Origin: Macrophomina tecta
Taxonomy: Eukaryota; Ascomycota; Dothideomycetes; Botryosphaeriales; Botryosphaeriaceae
NCBI GenBank assembly: GCA_024180945.1
Contig: JAKSGN010000036.1
Coordinates: forward strand, 1,302,001-1,366,000
Length of the DNA: 64,000 bases
Direction: 5' to 3'
This document shows, in pieces, positions 47,175 through 58,518 of the stretch. Below the pieces are notes generated by a model. That model ran no database searches, had not been told where the DNA came from, and was given only the letters and a program-made list of their open reading frames with translations. The position numbers and the translations under genes were made by a program. Positions within the stretch are counted from its first letter, which is position 1, and each line of letters begins with the position of its first letter.

Positions 47175-49174
47175 ATGGCCGACACCTCCGCCGCCGCGGC
47201 CCCCGAAATGTCGAAGCGGGCGGCTGAGAAGGCCCGCAAGAAGGCCGAGGCCGCCGCAAAGAAGGCTGCTGCCAAAGCTGAAGCTGCCCTCAGGCCGAAG
47301 CCCACCGAGTCCAAGCCCGCCAACATTTTCGAGGAGGGCTGGCTCAAGCGCGTCTATAACGAGAAACCCGTCTCCAATGTCCGCACACGTTTCCCGCCCG
47401 AGCCCAATGGCTATCTGCACATCGGCCACGCCAAGGCCATTGCCGTCAACTTTGGCTTCGCAAAGAACAATAACGGCGTCTGCATCCTGCGCTTCGATGA
47501 CACGAATCCTGCCAAGGAGGAAGAGAAATATTTCACGTCGATCCAGGACATGGTCTCGTGGCTTGGTTTCAAGCCTCACGCCATCACTTACAGCAGCGAT
47601 AACTTTGACAAGCTGTACGAGCTGGCCGAGGAGTTGATTAGAAGGGATAAAGGCTACGTGTGCCATTGCACCAGTAGGGGGGATCCATAATTGCAAGTGG
47701 TGCGTCTACTGACGGAGCGTAGGAGAGGAGGTCAACCGCCAGCGCGGCGAGAACAAGGGCGGCGAGCGTTTTGCCTGCGCCCACCGGGACAGGCCCATTG
47801 AGGAATCGCTGGCCGAGTTCCGGGCTATGCGCGACGGCAAATACAAACCTGGAGAGGCTCACCTACGCATGAAGCAGAGTCTTCTCGACCCCAAGGAGGG
47901 TAACCCGCAGATGTGGGATCTGGCCGCCTACCGTATCGTCGAGCACAACCACCATTTCCGTACGGGCGATAAATGGAAGATATATCCCACCTACGACTTT
48001 ACCCACTGCATTTGCGATGCCCTCGAAGATATCACTCATTCGCTCTGTACCACCGAGTTCCAACAGTCGCGCATATCTTACGATTGGCTTTTGGAGGTTC
48101 TGGATATGAAGGTGCCCAAGTCAGAGGAGAAGGGTCCCATGCAGCGAGAGTGAGTATTATCCAAAATCCCTATATCGTAGCTGCATGGTTGACTGGATTG
48201 CTTGCAGGTATGGCCGCCTCAACGTGGAGGGAACTATTCTGTCGAAGCGCCGCATCGCTATGCTGGTCGAAGGTTGCACAGTGGAGAAGAAGAACGAGGA
48301 CGGCACCGTGACCACAAAGAAGATCGCCCCGGCAGTTCGCGGCTGGGATGACCCTCGTCTATATACTCTCGTTGCTCTCAGGCGTCGTGGCATCCCAGCT
48401 CAAGCCCTCCTCAACTTCGTGCATGAGCTCGGCGTGACAGACGCGCTCACTAGCATACAAGCAGTCAGGCTAGACAACGCCGTGCGTAAGCACCTCGAGC
48501 GCACAGTGCCCCGCCTCAGCCTCATCCTTGACCCCATCAAAGTCGTCATCGAGGACGTCCCCGAAGACCACAAGGAGGAAATCTCGGTCCCCTTCGACCC
48601 CAAGAAGCCCGACGGCGACAAGCGCAACGTGCCCTTCTCGCGCAGCGTGTACATCGACCGCAGCGATTTCCGCGCCGAAGCCGACCCCAACTTCTTCCGC
48701 CTCGCACCCGGTCAGACAGTTGGCCTGCTCAACGTCGGCCCCATCCAGGCCACCTCCTTCTCCACCGACCCCTCTACCGGCGCCGTCGCTGAGATCCGCG
48801 CCGTAAAGACGGACCCCACCGTCAAGCCCAAGGGCTGGATCCATTGGGTTGACGCCTCCGCCCACCACCGCGTCATCGCCCGCCAGTACAATGCCCTCTT
48901 CCGCGCCGCCGAGCCCAACGCCCTCGACTGGAAGACCGGCGGCTATGCCGACGACCTCAACCCCGAGAGCGAGGTCGTACACAAGGGCGCCGTCGTCGAG
49001 AAGGGTCTTGACGTCCTCACGGCCGCCCACACCACCAAGCCTGATGGCGGCTCCGACGACCTAGTGCGCTTCCAGGCTATGCGCACGGGCTACTTCGCTA
49101 TTGATCCCGAACGTGAGGGCGATGCCATCGTCCTGAATCAGATCGTTACCCTAAAGGAGGATAAGGATAAATGA
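47175..49174 (+). CDS. GLN4: Glutaminyl-tRNA synthetase, cytosolic, without YqeY-like N-domain
   Basis: Exons 47175-47673, 47723-48149 and 48208-49174 join to 630 residues. The class I signature is [17 protein letters not shown] (HIGH at about residues 82-85) and the KMSKS counterpart is LSKRRI at about 320-325. GlnRS-specific features are the CHCT start of the insertion, [22 protein letters not shown], and an anticodon-binding C-domain with IHWVDAS. It charges tRNA-Gln with glutamine. In place of the roughly 200-residue YqeY-like domain of yeast Gln4, there is only a 45-residue Ala/Lys-rich helix ([21 protein letters not shown]). This probably gives non-specific tRNA affinity. The start codon has a near-ideal context (caccATGgcc). 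Confidence 0.95.
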
Positions 49175-49947
49175 GCGTTGTAGATGAAAAGATGTGGTTA
49201 GATGCAGTGATGGGGCGTTAGCGACGACAATGTGGTGCGGCAGTGATGTTACGAGCGCGTGAGTGTAGACGATGGGATGATCCAGGAAATGGAATGGGCG
49301 TTGAGTCGGTAGATGAGGGGGTCCGCGTATTCTTCGTTTGTTCTTCGTCCTTCCAAGAATCTCAAAAGATCAGTACCAAGAAAAAAGTTCGTTTTCAATT
49401 TCAGGAAGTTGGCACGGCAGGTTCTTCTTTGCGGATGATGGAAATATTAAGACCGTCATGTTTGCAAGGTTGCCCTTCGAATATATCTACATTTTGAATA
49501 TCTGCCGTAGTACACTGCAGTCCATCAACTTCCTATTTTCGCCTCTACGCCTTTTTGCTAACGTCTTGCAAAGACGCAAATAATTAGATTACCTGGACTT
49601 TGGTCTAAGGAGATGGGGCGGAAAGTAGAAAGAACTATATCCTCTTTTCCATAAGCCATTGATGCAAATGGGCATCCTTGCACCCACTTTCGAATAAACA
49701 CAAATAATGACCTCCTGATCAGCAAACTATCAATCTCGAATTTTCCCCCGACTATCTCAGCTTGGGTTTACGTGCACCCATTTCCTACCCAGGAGCCGCA
49801 TTCTGAAGAATCACAAGAACCGAGCGGCGGATTCAGGACTCTACAATAGACAGAGATTCGTGCTCTGACTGTGAAGGCACGGAAGGATACTCATCGCGGA
49901 AATGTTTCTGACATGTCGTTCAAGCCGTAAGCGCTGTGGCGGGGTCT
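49175..49947. other. Convergent intergenic region GLN4 / histidine-run F-box gene
   Basis: 3' regions of convergent genes. AT-rich in the middle. No coding signal. Confidence 0.6.
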
Positions 49948-51989
49948 TCACATTTCCCTGATAATTTGTTCGATCATGGCCTCAGCTTTTTCGTCATCCT
50001 CGTGATAACCATCTTCATCCTTCTGGATCTTGTCCTCGGGGATTTCGCTGGACTCGTCGGCGTCGTCGTCGTCGGTCTGCGAACCTTCGTCTTCCTCCTC
50101 CTCATCGAAGTCATCACCCTCGTCTACATCATCCTCAAATGAGTCTGACATGCCATCGCTATCCTCATCGTCTTCATCATCCATGAAATCCAAGGAGACT
50201 CCGAGCGCACTCTCGAACAGATCCTGCATAGCGTTCATAACGTCAGGTGGTGGCATCGGAAGCATCAATCCGCCATTGGGAACGCTGGCAGAATTGTCGG
50301 AGGTCGAATCATCTGTACTCCCAGGATGCTCTGGCTGAGGAGCAGGTCCTATGGTACCAAGATTGTTCTGCCCTGTATCTTCGCTGGCTGACGCATGACT
50401 CGCTTGAACAGTCGGATCTACCACAGGAGAAGCCCCCTGCGTTTGACTCTGGTCATTTCCGTTGGTCGCCGGAGCAGCAGGTGCACCATTAGTAGGGGGA
50501 TGGTTATGGTGATGATGGTGGTGGTGGTGATGATGATGATGATGATGATGGTGTCCTGGGCCACCGTTAAGGATTGCCGAGAATAGACCCGCCAGATCAC
50601 TCATGTTACGAGGCAGCGTCTTACTGTCCATCGTATCCCAGTCAACCTTTGACGTTTTCTTCAGAATAAAGTCGTTGACGTTCTCCCCAGTAATGTGGAT
50701 TGATTCGTCGTCGTCTGCGAGGAAGTGAAAGTACACCGACTTGAGATTGAGGTTGCCGCGCATCTTACGAAAGACATCGCGCCAAGTACCGGTGATGAGT
50801 GACGAATAGTCGAGCTGCAGATGATCAAGTTTCCCACCGTTGGCCGTAAGCCATTCGATGAGATCTTGGGCATGGTAAGCCAGGCCGCCAAGGCAGAGGT
50901 TCTCAAGCTTGTCAATTCTAGATCCAAGTAGCTTTGCGAGAGGTATGTCATAAAGCTGGTTGGAGAACTCGATACCAAGGTTAACCAGATTATGGGCTTG
51001 CTTGATGAAGCGGCTAAGGGTACCAGAGCGGAGGAGCGCGGAGTTAGAGTCAGAAGGGAATAGCTTCGAATCATGGATTCGAAGGCTCAGATTGTGCAGA
51101 TGTCCCAGCCCTATTAAACTGAAGCGCCGACGCTCAGGAGCAGACAATTGTAAAGCACTGATACTCAAACCGGAGGTCATGAGGGTACAAACCTCGACAT
51201 CACTGAGGTGCATGGCACGGACGATGGATGCCATAGTGGTAGGATGCAAGGCAAGCTTCTCCCTACTGGAAATCAAAATCGGCCGCACAGGAAATTGAGC
51301 ATTGCGGTAAGTACTGACCTGTGCAACAGAGAAATGGCACATTTCTGGAGGATACCAGCGGTCCAAGCACCAGTGAGCGGAGATTGTGCTCCGTTGACGC
51401 TGATGGTACGAAGTCCACCGAGACCGCTGAGGGCTTTTAGTGAGCGAGCCAGCAAGCGGACATGAAGAAAACGCCGGTAAAGCTCGGTCTGTTCTTGAAG
51501 GTGTTTCTTGTAAGCGTTGTAAGCAGCCCTAGCATGGGGCCAATCGGCCTTGCGCTCCGAGTCACTCAGGAAATAGTCTTTGACGCGGTCGTGGCGAAGG
51601 AAACATGTCTCATCACGAGTCTCCTTCTCCATGCGAGACCGAAAGATGTCGAAGCTGTGGCCAAGCTCCGGTAAGAATTCGTAGACGGCCACCTCGATCT
51701 GTGTTATGCGCGCGTTGAAGGGCGCGGTGGTGGCGATTTGATAGAGATCAAGCAAGCTCTTGCGCTCGAGCACAATGGAACGGTGAGAGAACCATGTCTT
51801 CAAGAAGAGATCCGAGGCGGCAGCCGTGAGCGCCTTGCAGGAGAGGCGGACGGCCTTGATGTTCTCCAGAAAGGCGTCCCTGGCAAGTGGGTCGTCGTAG
51901 GGGCACGGCGGGGCTTCGTATAGCTCCTCCACTACCTTGATCTGCAACTCCGCAGGCAGCGAAAGTAGCAGAGACACGGGCTGGAGCAT
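49948..51989 (-). CDS. F-box/leucine-rich-repeat-like protein with histidine run and acidic tail
   Basis: Exons 51989-51319 and 51265-49948 join to 662 residues. The 53-nt intron (51318-51266) restores the frame exactly. The N-terminus (LLLSLPAELQIKVVEELYE, then IKAVRLSCKALTAAASDLFLKTWF) has the helical spacing of an F-box. A region of irregular leucine-rich repeats follows (LGHLHNLSLRIHD, KLENLCLGGLAYH, KLDHLQLDYSSL). After about residue 440 the chain changes character: a run of 16 histidines (50506-50553, mixed CAC and CAT codons), a Pro/Asn/Ser/Gln linker, then a strongly acidic tail (DDVDEGDDFDEEEEDEGSQ and more). F-box proteins bind Skp1 and substrate. The histidine run and acidic tail could bind metal ions or other proteins; this is inference. 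I know no named orthologue. Confidence 0.8.
50506..50553 (-). repeat. Histidine-codon run (CAC/CAT)16
   Basis: Sixteen consecutive histidine codons inside the F-box/leucine-rich gene. The mixture of CAC and CAT codons shows it is not a pure recent trinucleotide expansion. Confidence 0.95.
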
Positions 51990-53257
51990 GATGGCAAGGT
52001 GTGCTCCGATGCCAATGGAACACAGTCGGACTGTTGACTGATGAGCCCGAGTGCAGAGCCCGCAGACGCAGTGCAACAGAGGTGGGGTGCGCCTGTCGGA
52101 GTGAGGTGGAGCGGAAGGCAGAGGCAGTCAAAGACCGAAATAGCAGCAGCGCACAACCAGAACAGCGGCACGCGACGTTTTTGGCGAGGTGCGGCCTGTA
52201 GCAGCAGCTGACGCGCGGAAGTTGGCTCGCCGTAACAGCCTCTTAGGTTGAGAGCGCAGCGGGGCGCTCAGTATGGCAACCGCCCTCACAGCCTAAAGCG
52301 CCTCAGCGCACTGTACCTGTCGCTGTTCTGTCGCTCAGACGAGCCTACTCAAAGCACCAAAGATCAGCCGGAGGTCTTTTCATAAGAGTTCGCTGCCGGC
52401 AAGCAAACAAACGGAGTTCGGCGCCCAATCCGCGCCCCGTCTACTTCGTGCGTGTTGCCGCTCTCAACGCGCGCTCTTGCATCCGAGGTGGTCGTATCAG
52501 GAAAGCTCTTACGGCAGCAGCGCAAAGCGAGCACACGAGCGCTTCACCCGTATCTCTCCTTCCTATGGTCTTGCCTGATGGCCGAACCGCTCATAAATTT
52601 ACGTCTTCAGAACGCGAGTGCGGGCAACTGTGGTACCTCAGATGTGACGGCGCAAAGCAGCTTGGCCCGCTCACAATTCTGCGGCGGTGGCAGACGGGCG
52701 TTGTCGGATATGCCAACTTGCACAGAAAGAGAATGCTAATGTGCGCGATAGAAGGGTCTCCGCGCCGTGTTGAGGTGTTGAAGTGAAGGGAGGTCGGCTG
52801 TGCGGCGTCCCACTTCACTGTCAGACGCGCTAAACCCGATATGGCGTGTATTCATCTGCTGCTCGCTCTCAGACATTTCACCGCTCGAGACCGACATCTC
52901 TTCATGATCCTTGAGAGGAATCCCTTGTCATGTTCGTCAAGTAGAACTGAATGTTCATTTGTTCATATTCGTATCTCATATATTTGCAGCGCAGGCTCGA
53001 GGGGCCGTACCGAAATCAGACAGAGTAACGCTCCGCCCGGGCTGCTGTCGCGGTCTCCTGCCGCGGTCTCAGCCTTGAAGCGGTCGGACCGCGTTCCCTC
53101 AGTTGTCAAAAGAAAAAAAAAATATTGTAGAAATGCATGTTAGCAATAGTGCCCGCATTCCAAACAGTTTGCGGCGAGGTATTAACATTGCGACATTCCC
53201 GACGGTCAAGATCGCGTGGATTACTTCCCACGCAACGCACTTCGATTTGCTTTGCAG
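51990..53257. other. Intergenic 1.3 kb between F-box gene promoter and MBP1-like 3' end
   Basis: Left part is the promoter of the histidine-run F-box gene; right part is the 3' region of the APSES gene. No supportable gene. Confidence 0.55.
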
Positions 53258-55884
53258 CTAATTCTCCACGAAGTCGACCTTCCTCAGGAATTCCCTGACC
53301 CGCCCAACTTCAACACCATCACCAGTCTCACTTTCAACTGCCTTGACCAAACTACCGAGTAACAGCTCGACCTGGTCTTCTGGGACACCGGTGCAAAGAC
53401 TAACAACTTTACGATATTGCGCCTCGAGCTCGCCATTACGTTCTCGGAGACCAGCAGCACGTGCCCGAAGCTCTGCATTGTTTCCATCGTATGCAGAAAG
53501 CGCAGCTCGGAGTTTGCTGGTACTCGGAAGAGCTACAAGTGCTGAATTTTGGGAAGGCGACAGTGTGCTCAAGTCAACATGGTTAGCCGAGTCAGGCGAC
53601 ATGTCCCGAAGGTGGCCGAGCTGTAATTTGACCGGCGATGCCGCATCAGCATCGCCAACTTTTATGTTGTCCTTAGATGCCTCCATAGCTTGTTCCACGG
53701 AGATGGACCCTGAGCGAGCGAGGCGACCACGTTGATCTTTGATCGCGTTCTTGAGGTTGGCAATACGTTGGCTCCGCTCCGCTCGGAAACGTTCTCTACG
53801 CTGGAGTGAGGCAAGAAGGTTGGAGAGGTGGCGTTGTTGGGTAGAGAGCGATTGGATGCTTGCATTCGTGCGGTCGATGAGGTCTTGCTTCAGGCGGATT
53901 TCGGCATTGAATTGTGACTCTGTTTGTGACAGGAAAGAGGACATGGCTGCGTGCGATTAACTTCCTGGGCCAAAGAACGGAATGCGGTCGACTTACCTGG
54001 CATCATTTCCCTACTCGCTTCCTCTACCCTGCTTGCCGGTCCCCTGCTCTTGCTTGGAGAGCCAACCTGACTTAAGCTCTGGTGATTGTTCCTGTCAGGA
54101 TCTTCACCAACGCCAAAATCAAGCGGTCTCAACCCCTTGTAGTTTGGTATAGTAGGATCTGCCTTAACTTCAAGGAGTTGCTGAATGATGCTGCGGTTGC
54201 CAATGCGCGCGACGAGATTTAGCGCAGTGTTGCCTGCAACGTCCCTCGCATTGACCATCTCGCTCATGAATCTCATCAGCCCGATGGGCTTCGACGAACT
54301 GCCCTCGAATGATGATTGACTGCTTTGTCCGGTGTTACTACGCACAAGAAACTCAAGAAGGGCCTCAAGATAGTATTTGCTTGAAGCAGCCCGGCCCTTC
54401 ACGCCAGATGCCACAGCAATGTGGTGCAAGATTGTTCTGCCGGAATCGTCACGGACCTCAATGAGCGGTGCCAACAGTTCCAAAAGTTCTGGGAAACAGC
54501 TGTGATCCAAGCAATTGTTCACTGCTACGGCAGCCATCAGAGGTGTCTGCCCGGCTGCATTTCCACGGAAAATATTGGCTCCCTTTGATATCAGCAAACG
54601 CATAATAGAGACTCTGGCTAAAGTTGCTGCCCAGTGCAGGGCCGTATTTGCAGATTGGTCCAATGGCATGTCGAGATCAGTTCCGGAAAGATGGACTATT
54701 GCAGGGTGGCTGGAGTAATCGGTACGTGATTGGTTGTCTTGGAAAAGGTCGAGAAGAGCAGCCTGCTTCTCTTGCGAAGACGTGTCATTAGGTCCAGGTA
54801 GCGGAGGCAGGGCTGCAGGCACATCTCCATCCATCGTCGACAGGTGATGCCCAGCTTGGTAGATGAAAGACTCATTTGGCTCGGTTGGAGAACCATCACG
54901 AATAACCTCACCTTCACCGTTGCGCTGTAGAAAAGAATCTTCCTGGCGCAGTCTCTTGCGCGGTGGCTCTACACCATCAAGCGGACCATCCATCTGCGAT
55001 TGGGTTGCATAGGTCGAATCGCCGCCGTTAGCACTGAAACTACGTTCAGAGCGCAGATTTGGTACGCTCTGTTGACTCTCACCGCGGAATGAGTCCTGGC
55101 TTCCAAAGCCGGGCCGCGATGGAGTAGACCCCATATGGCGGCGTTGCGCACTGCCAGGTCTTGGCGCCGGCGAGTTCATACGTGCAACCTTGTTCATGGC
55201 GGCAATGGCATTGGAGGCGGTTGTGGAGATGTTGGAGAAGAACGTTCCACCCGTAGCAGTGCTCTGCGTCCGTCCATCCAAAGTGCTAGCGTAGAAACGC
55301 TTCCGGTTCGCAGCCATGGCTTGTTCCTTGGTTGGCGTATCAACCTCATGGCCTTGTAGTCCGCCGTCCATGCCGTAGTCGAGAAGCGGGCGTAGAAGGT
55401 CTTCAACACCGTACTGGCGGCAGAACTCGCGGCCCCGGCGGTAGTTGATCCACGTGCCCTGGTACTTGCCGTAGCCACCCTGCACCTTCTCGTGTTCGCC
55501 TGTAAGAATCTCTTTCTCCAGCACTTTGGTGCGCTTTCCCTTATCGACGCCAGCCACCTTGAGAATCTGTGTTGCGTTGAGCCATGAATCGGAGCGGCGC
55601 TTCATGACGGCAATGCCGTTAATCTCCATTTCGTAGACATTGACGTTGGAGTAGACAGCCTATGCAACAGTTAGCGCGCGGATAATGGCGTCGGTGGCGC
55701 TTGGAGCGCTGACCGTATAGATTTGCGGCGGATGATCCATGTGGTGTTGCGACAAGCCGTTGCTCTCGGAGAAGCTCCTAGCGAAGCCGTTCTGCTGCGG
55801 CGGCACGCTGTCTCCGTACAGCGAACGATGGGCGGCAGACTGGGTCGGCGTGAAGGAGGAAGCGCGACCGTCAAAGCCAGCCAT
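53258..55884 (-). CDS. APSES-domain cell-cycle transcription factor (Mbp1/Res type)
   Basis: Exons 55884-55714, 55659-53997 and 53946-53258 join to 840 residues. The last exon could look like a separate small gene starting ATGTCC at 53944, but the 50-nt intron 53996-53947 joins it in frame. The APSES/KilA-N DNA-binding domain covers about residues 58-155 (AVYSNVNVYEMEINGIAVMKR, then SWLNATQILKVAG, and YGKYQGTWINYRRG). Ankyrin repeats lie at about residues 340-560 (NTALHWAATLARVSIMRLLIS, then AAGQTPLMAAV and DDSGRTILHHIAV). A C-terminal coiled coil (FNAEIRLKQDLIDRT, then ERFRAERSQRIANLK) probably binds the Swi6 partner. Family members bind MCB (ACGCGT) sites and drive G1/S genes. One such site lies in this gene's own promoter at 56040-56045. 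An in-frame ATG at 55905 is an alternative start. Confidence 0.93.
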
Positions 55885-56182
55885 TCCAGAAGGCGCGACC
55901 TGCATGACGAAAAGCGACGGTGTAGAGCGCAAGGGTGCGCAAGCTCGAGGCGGCGATGGGCGCGCAGCAGTTGAGGGAGTGCGGAGCTACGGGCTGGCTG
56001 TGCCTGGTGATGCGAAGTGGAGACGGAAGTCGCGTATGCACGCGTTGCGCTAGCCCCATCCGCGACTCGCGCCGACTCGCCCTCCACCCATCACTCCCAA
56101 GAGCAAAGCAACCATCCCACTGCACTCGCATTCGTCGCGCGTGTCACCACACAGCGCGTGTACTGGCGTCGAGCCTGGCTTC
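55885..56182. promoter_or_regulatory. Divergent promoter of APSES factor and LYR gene
   Basis: 298 bp between start codons, with a perfect ACGCGT MCB element at 56040-56045. It lies about 155 bases upstream of the APSES gene start and about 140 bases upstream of the LYR gene start. Confidence 0.75.
56040..56045. promoter_or_regulatory. MCB element ACGCGT
   Basis: A palindromic six-base match to the site bound by Mbp1/Res-type APSES factors, located upstream of the gene for such a factor. A single six-mer can occur by chance. Confidence 0.5.
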
Positions 56183-57445
56183 ATGATCACATTGTCCCGC
56201 GCTGATGTCTCCAGCGCCCGTCATCTGCTTCGCGCTCTCCTCCGCGAGTGCACCTACCTTCCCGATCCGTCTGCCCGCCTCTACCTTCACCAACACATTC
56301 TTCGCCGCTTCCGCCATTATCATCCGCCGCAGCATCGAGACAATGGTCTGAACAACCTGCCAACGGAGCCGCAGTTCACAGCTGCTCGCTTACGAGGCGC
56401 TTTGAAGAACGCGCAGAAAGGCTTGAATTTTCTGCGTCGGGCCAACGAGGGCGAGGCTGGACCGCTTCAGCAACTCCTCTTCCTGACCTATGGGCGCAGT
56501 GGTCGTCGCCGGCATGACTTAATGGAAACATTACTTGTTCCAGATCCTATCAGCGAACGGGAGGCTGTCGAGCTATGGCAGGCGGAAGTAGAGGCGACAC
56601 TCGATCCCTCGCTGTCCATTCAGGGCATTCCTAAAGCGGTAACTGAAGTCCCAAGACGAGTTGGCAAACCCCACCGCTATGAGATATCTCCGCGCTATTC
56701 CAAGCTTCGCACTCTCCTGGAGAGCCAGAGACAGTCAGCACATCCCGTGGAGCTGAGAAGGGCCAAATTGAAGTCTACCTATTTAGAGGTGCCTTTACAC
56801 AATATATGGATGAGGCCGTTTCCTCGGAAGCGTGAGAAGAACTTGGTTAAAAAGTGGTACGCATCCGTTCTAGACAAAGTTCTGCCGCCGCTACCTGAAG
56901 GAGATTGGGAGCGACTCAGGGACCTGGTGAGCGGTGCACGTAGGTGGGAAGGCTTGAGACGTAGGAGGCCGGGTATACCCAGTCATATGAGCGCCTATGA
57001 TGTCCTCAAGTTGGCCAATATCAGTGGGCTTGCTGGCGACCGTTTCTTAGCTCTGACTTGTCGCGAGCATATGCTTCCTGAGACAGGGTCAAAGGCGGAG
57101 ATGCTTTCCCGGCTCTCTACAATAGCAAGCTCCCGTTTTCAGCCTGCGGATCGATGGCTCACTCGCGGCGCGTCCGATCCAGCTGTACTAGAATCTCTCC
57201 TACAGGACAGCATGGAGACCAAGCAGCTTCCGAAACAGCTGCCAGGTAAACGCCGAGCACAAAATATAACTCCACGACTCATGCGCCGCCTTTGGGCCAA
57301 GGTATTCTCGCAATGCCCGGTTCTCCGCTGGAACGAAGACAAGCGGGCTTGGACAGTTGAATGGGGATCTTGGGAGCATCTGCAAACATCGCCGAAGACA
57401 TTATCGCTTGACACATCATTCTTTGGAGATACCAATGCAAAATAA
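56183..57445 (+). CDS. LYR-motif protein, Cup1-like, probably mitochondrial
   Basis: A single exon encodes 420 residues from the ATG at 56183 (MITLSRADV). An in-frame upstream ATG at 56141 would add 14 residues without obvious signal. The N-terminal 45 residues match the complex-1-LYR helix layout: SARHLLRALLRECTYLPDPSARLYLHQHILRRFR. The LYR tripeptide is replaced by LLR. In Pezizomycotina this N-terminus joined to a long basic C-terminal region is known as the LYR-motif protein Cup1-like group. LYR proteins generally act with acyl carrier protein in Fe-S cluster delivery or complex assembly in mitochondria. The role of this longer group is not established. The rest of the chain is basic with Trp/Arg-rich motifs and no recognised domain. 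It diverges from the Mbp1-like gene. Confidence 0.75.
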   Translation: MITLSRADVSSARHLLRALLRECTYLPDPSARLYLHQHILRRFRHYHPPQHRDNGLNNLPTEPQFTAARLRGALKNAQKGLNFLRRANEGEAGPLQQLLFLTYGRSGRRRHDLMETLLVPDPISEREAVELWQAEVEATLDPSLSIQGIPKAVTEVPRRVGKPHRYEISPRYSKLRTLLESQRQSAHPVELRRAKLKSTYLEVPLHNIWMRPFPRKREKNLVKKWYASVLDKVLPPLPEGDWERLRDLVSGARRWEGLRRRRPGIPSHMSAYDVLKLANISGLAGDRFLALTCREHMLPETGSKAEMLSRLSTIASSRFQPADRWLTRGASDPAVLESLLQDSMETKQLPKQLPGKRRAQNITPRLMRRLWAKVFSQCPVLRWNEDKRAWTVEWGSWEHLQTSPKTLSLDTSFFGDTNAK

Positions 57446-57678
57446 ACCGGGCCCGCTTCCTCTCTGGTACAGAGGCTGCCTTCCACTCGTCCAATTCGAG
57501 AACGCCTTCCAATCCGCGACCGGAAATATGATCCGCCGTGCCCGAATCGAGGCTCTGGGCCTGAGGTGGGGCACCAATCATCTGCAGGGCGTAGGGCGTT
57601 TGTGCGACGCATACACAGGATAAAAGGGCCCGCTTTGCGCTGTTCCTGTCCTACGGCATCAATTCGTACCGTCTCAAC

Positions 57679-58273
57679 ATGTCTGACAGTCCTTCCATTC
57701 GTCTGGCGACTCGCGAAGGTACAGGCACCGGGTTGCAACTGTTGGCTTCAATTAACAATACCTGCAGATGTCCCCACAATCCTTGCCCTAATTCAGGAAT
57801 TGGCGATCTATGAGAACGCACTTGACTCTGTCCAAGCTACCGAGGAGAGTCTTGCCAACACTCTTTCCTTTGGCCCTTCACCCTCCAGCCAGGCTGCGCC
57901 AGCCGCAACTTCAGGATATGCCAAGACGTTCCTCATCACCGCTCCTGAGGGGGAGGTTGCAGGGATGGCGCTCTTCTTCAACAACTACAGCACATGGACT
58001 GCGAAGCCTGGTATCTACCTCGAAGACCTTTTCGTCAAGCCAAAGTACCGTCGGAGGGGCTATGGCAAGCTGCTAATCCAGGAACTCGCAGGGGAAGTGC
58101 GGAGGATCAATGGTGGCAGGCTGGAATGGAGTTGTCTGAAGTGGAACGAACCGTCGCTGAAATTCTACGCCGGAGTTGGGGCCAAGCAGATGGAGGAATG
58201 GGTGGGATTAAGGGTGGATGGAGAGGCCCTCGTCAACCTTGCCGAAGGCAAGGCAACTTCAGATAGGAAGTAG
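57679..58273 (+). CDS. GNAT-family N-acetyltransferase, diamine acetyltransferase-like
   Basis: Exons 57679-57718 and 57768-58273 join to 181 residues: a very short first exon (MSDSPSIRLATRE) followed by DVPTILALIQELAIYENA. The GNAT fold is complete. The start resembles SSAT-type enzymes (LIQELAIYE), and the strand with the acetyl-CoA pocket reads YLEDLFVKPKYRRRGYGKLLIQ, with the (R/Q)xxGxG/A motif as RRRGYG. The C-terminal part has WNEPSLKFYAGVGAKQMEEW, where the tyrosine is a likely general acid. Animal relatives acetylate spermidine/spermine or thialysine; the fungal substrate is unknown. The protein lacks a targeting signal. It follows the LYR gene by 233 bp in the same direction. Confidence 0.9.
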
Positions 58274-58518
58274 AAGGCACATGTCCTGCAAGAAATTGGT
58301 TGAGAGGGGGGGAAGGGTGGCAGCAAGAAAGAAGGACATTTGGCGTCAAGAAGGCAAACTCGGCATCCAGGCCTGCAGTATAGACGCGAACAAGATCAAA
58401 AAAGAATATGGACATGAGAAGAATGACAAAGTTTAGCCACGGTGACTCAAAAAACCGAAGACGTATCCGAAGAGTCCATCATGTTCGCTGCGTTTACTCG
58501 ACGTTGCGCGCGCAAGTT

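Noticed and set aside
53258..53944. Separate coiled-coil protein gene
   Set aside because: A 50-nt intron with good signals joins it in frame to the APSES-ankyrin gene, and Mbp1-type proteins end in exactly such a coiled coil.
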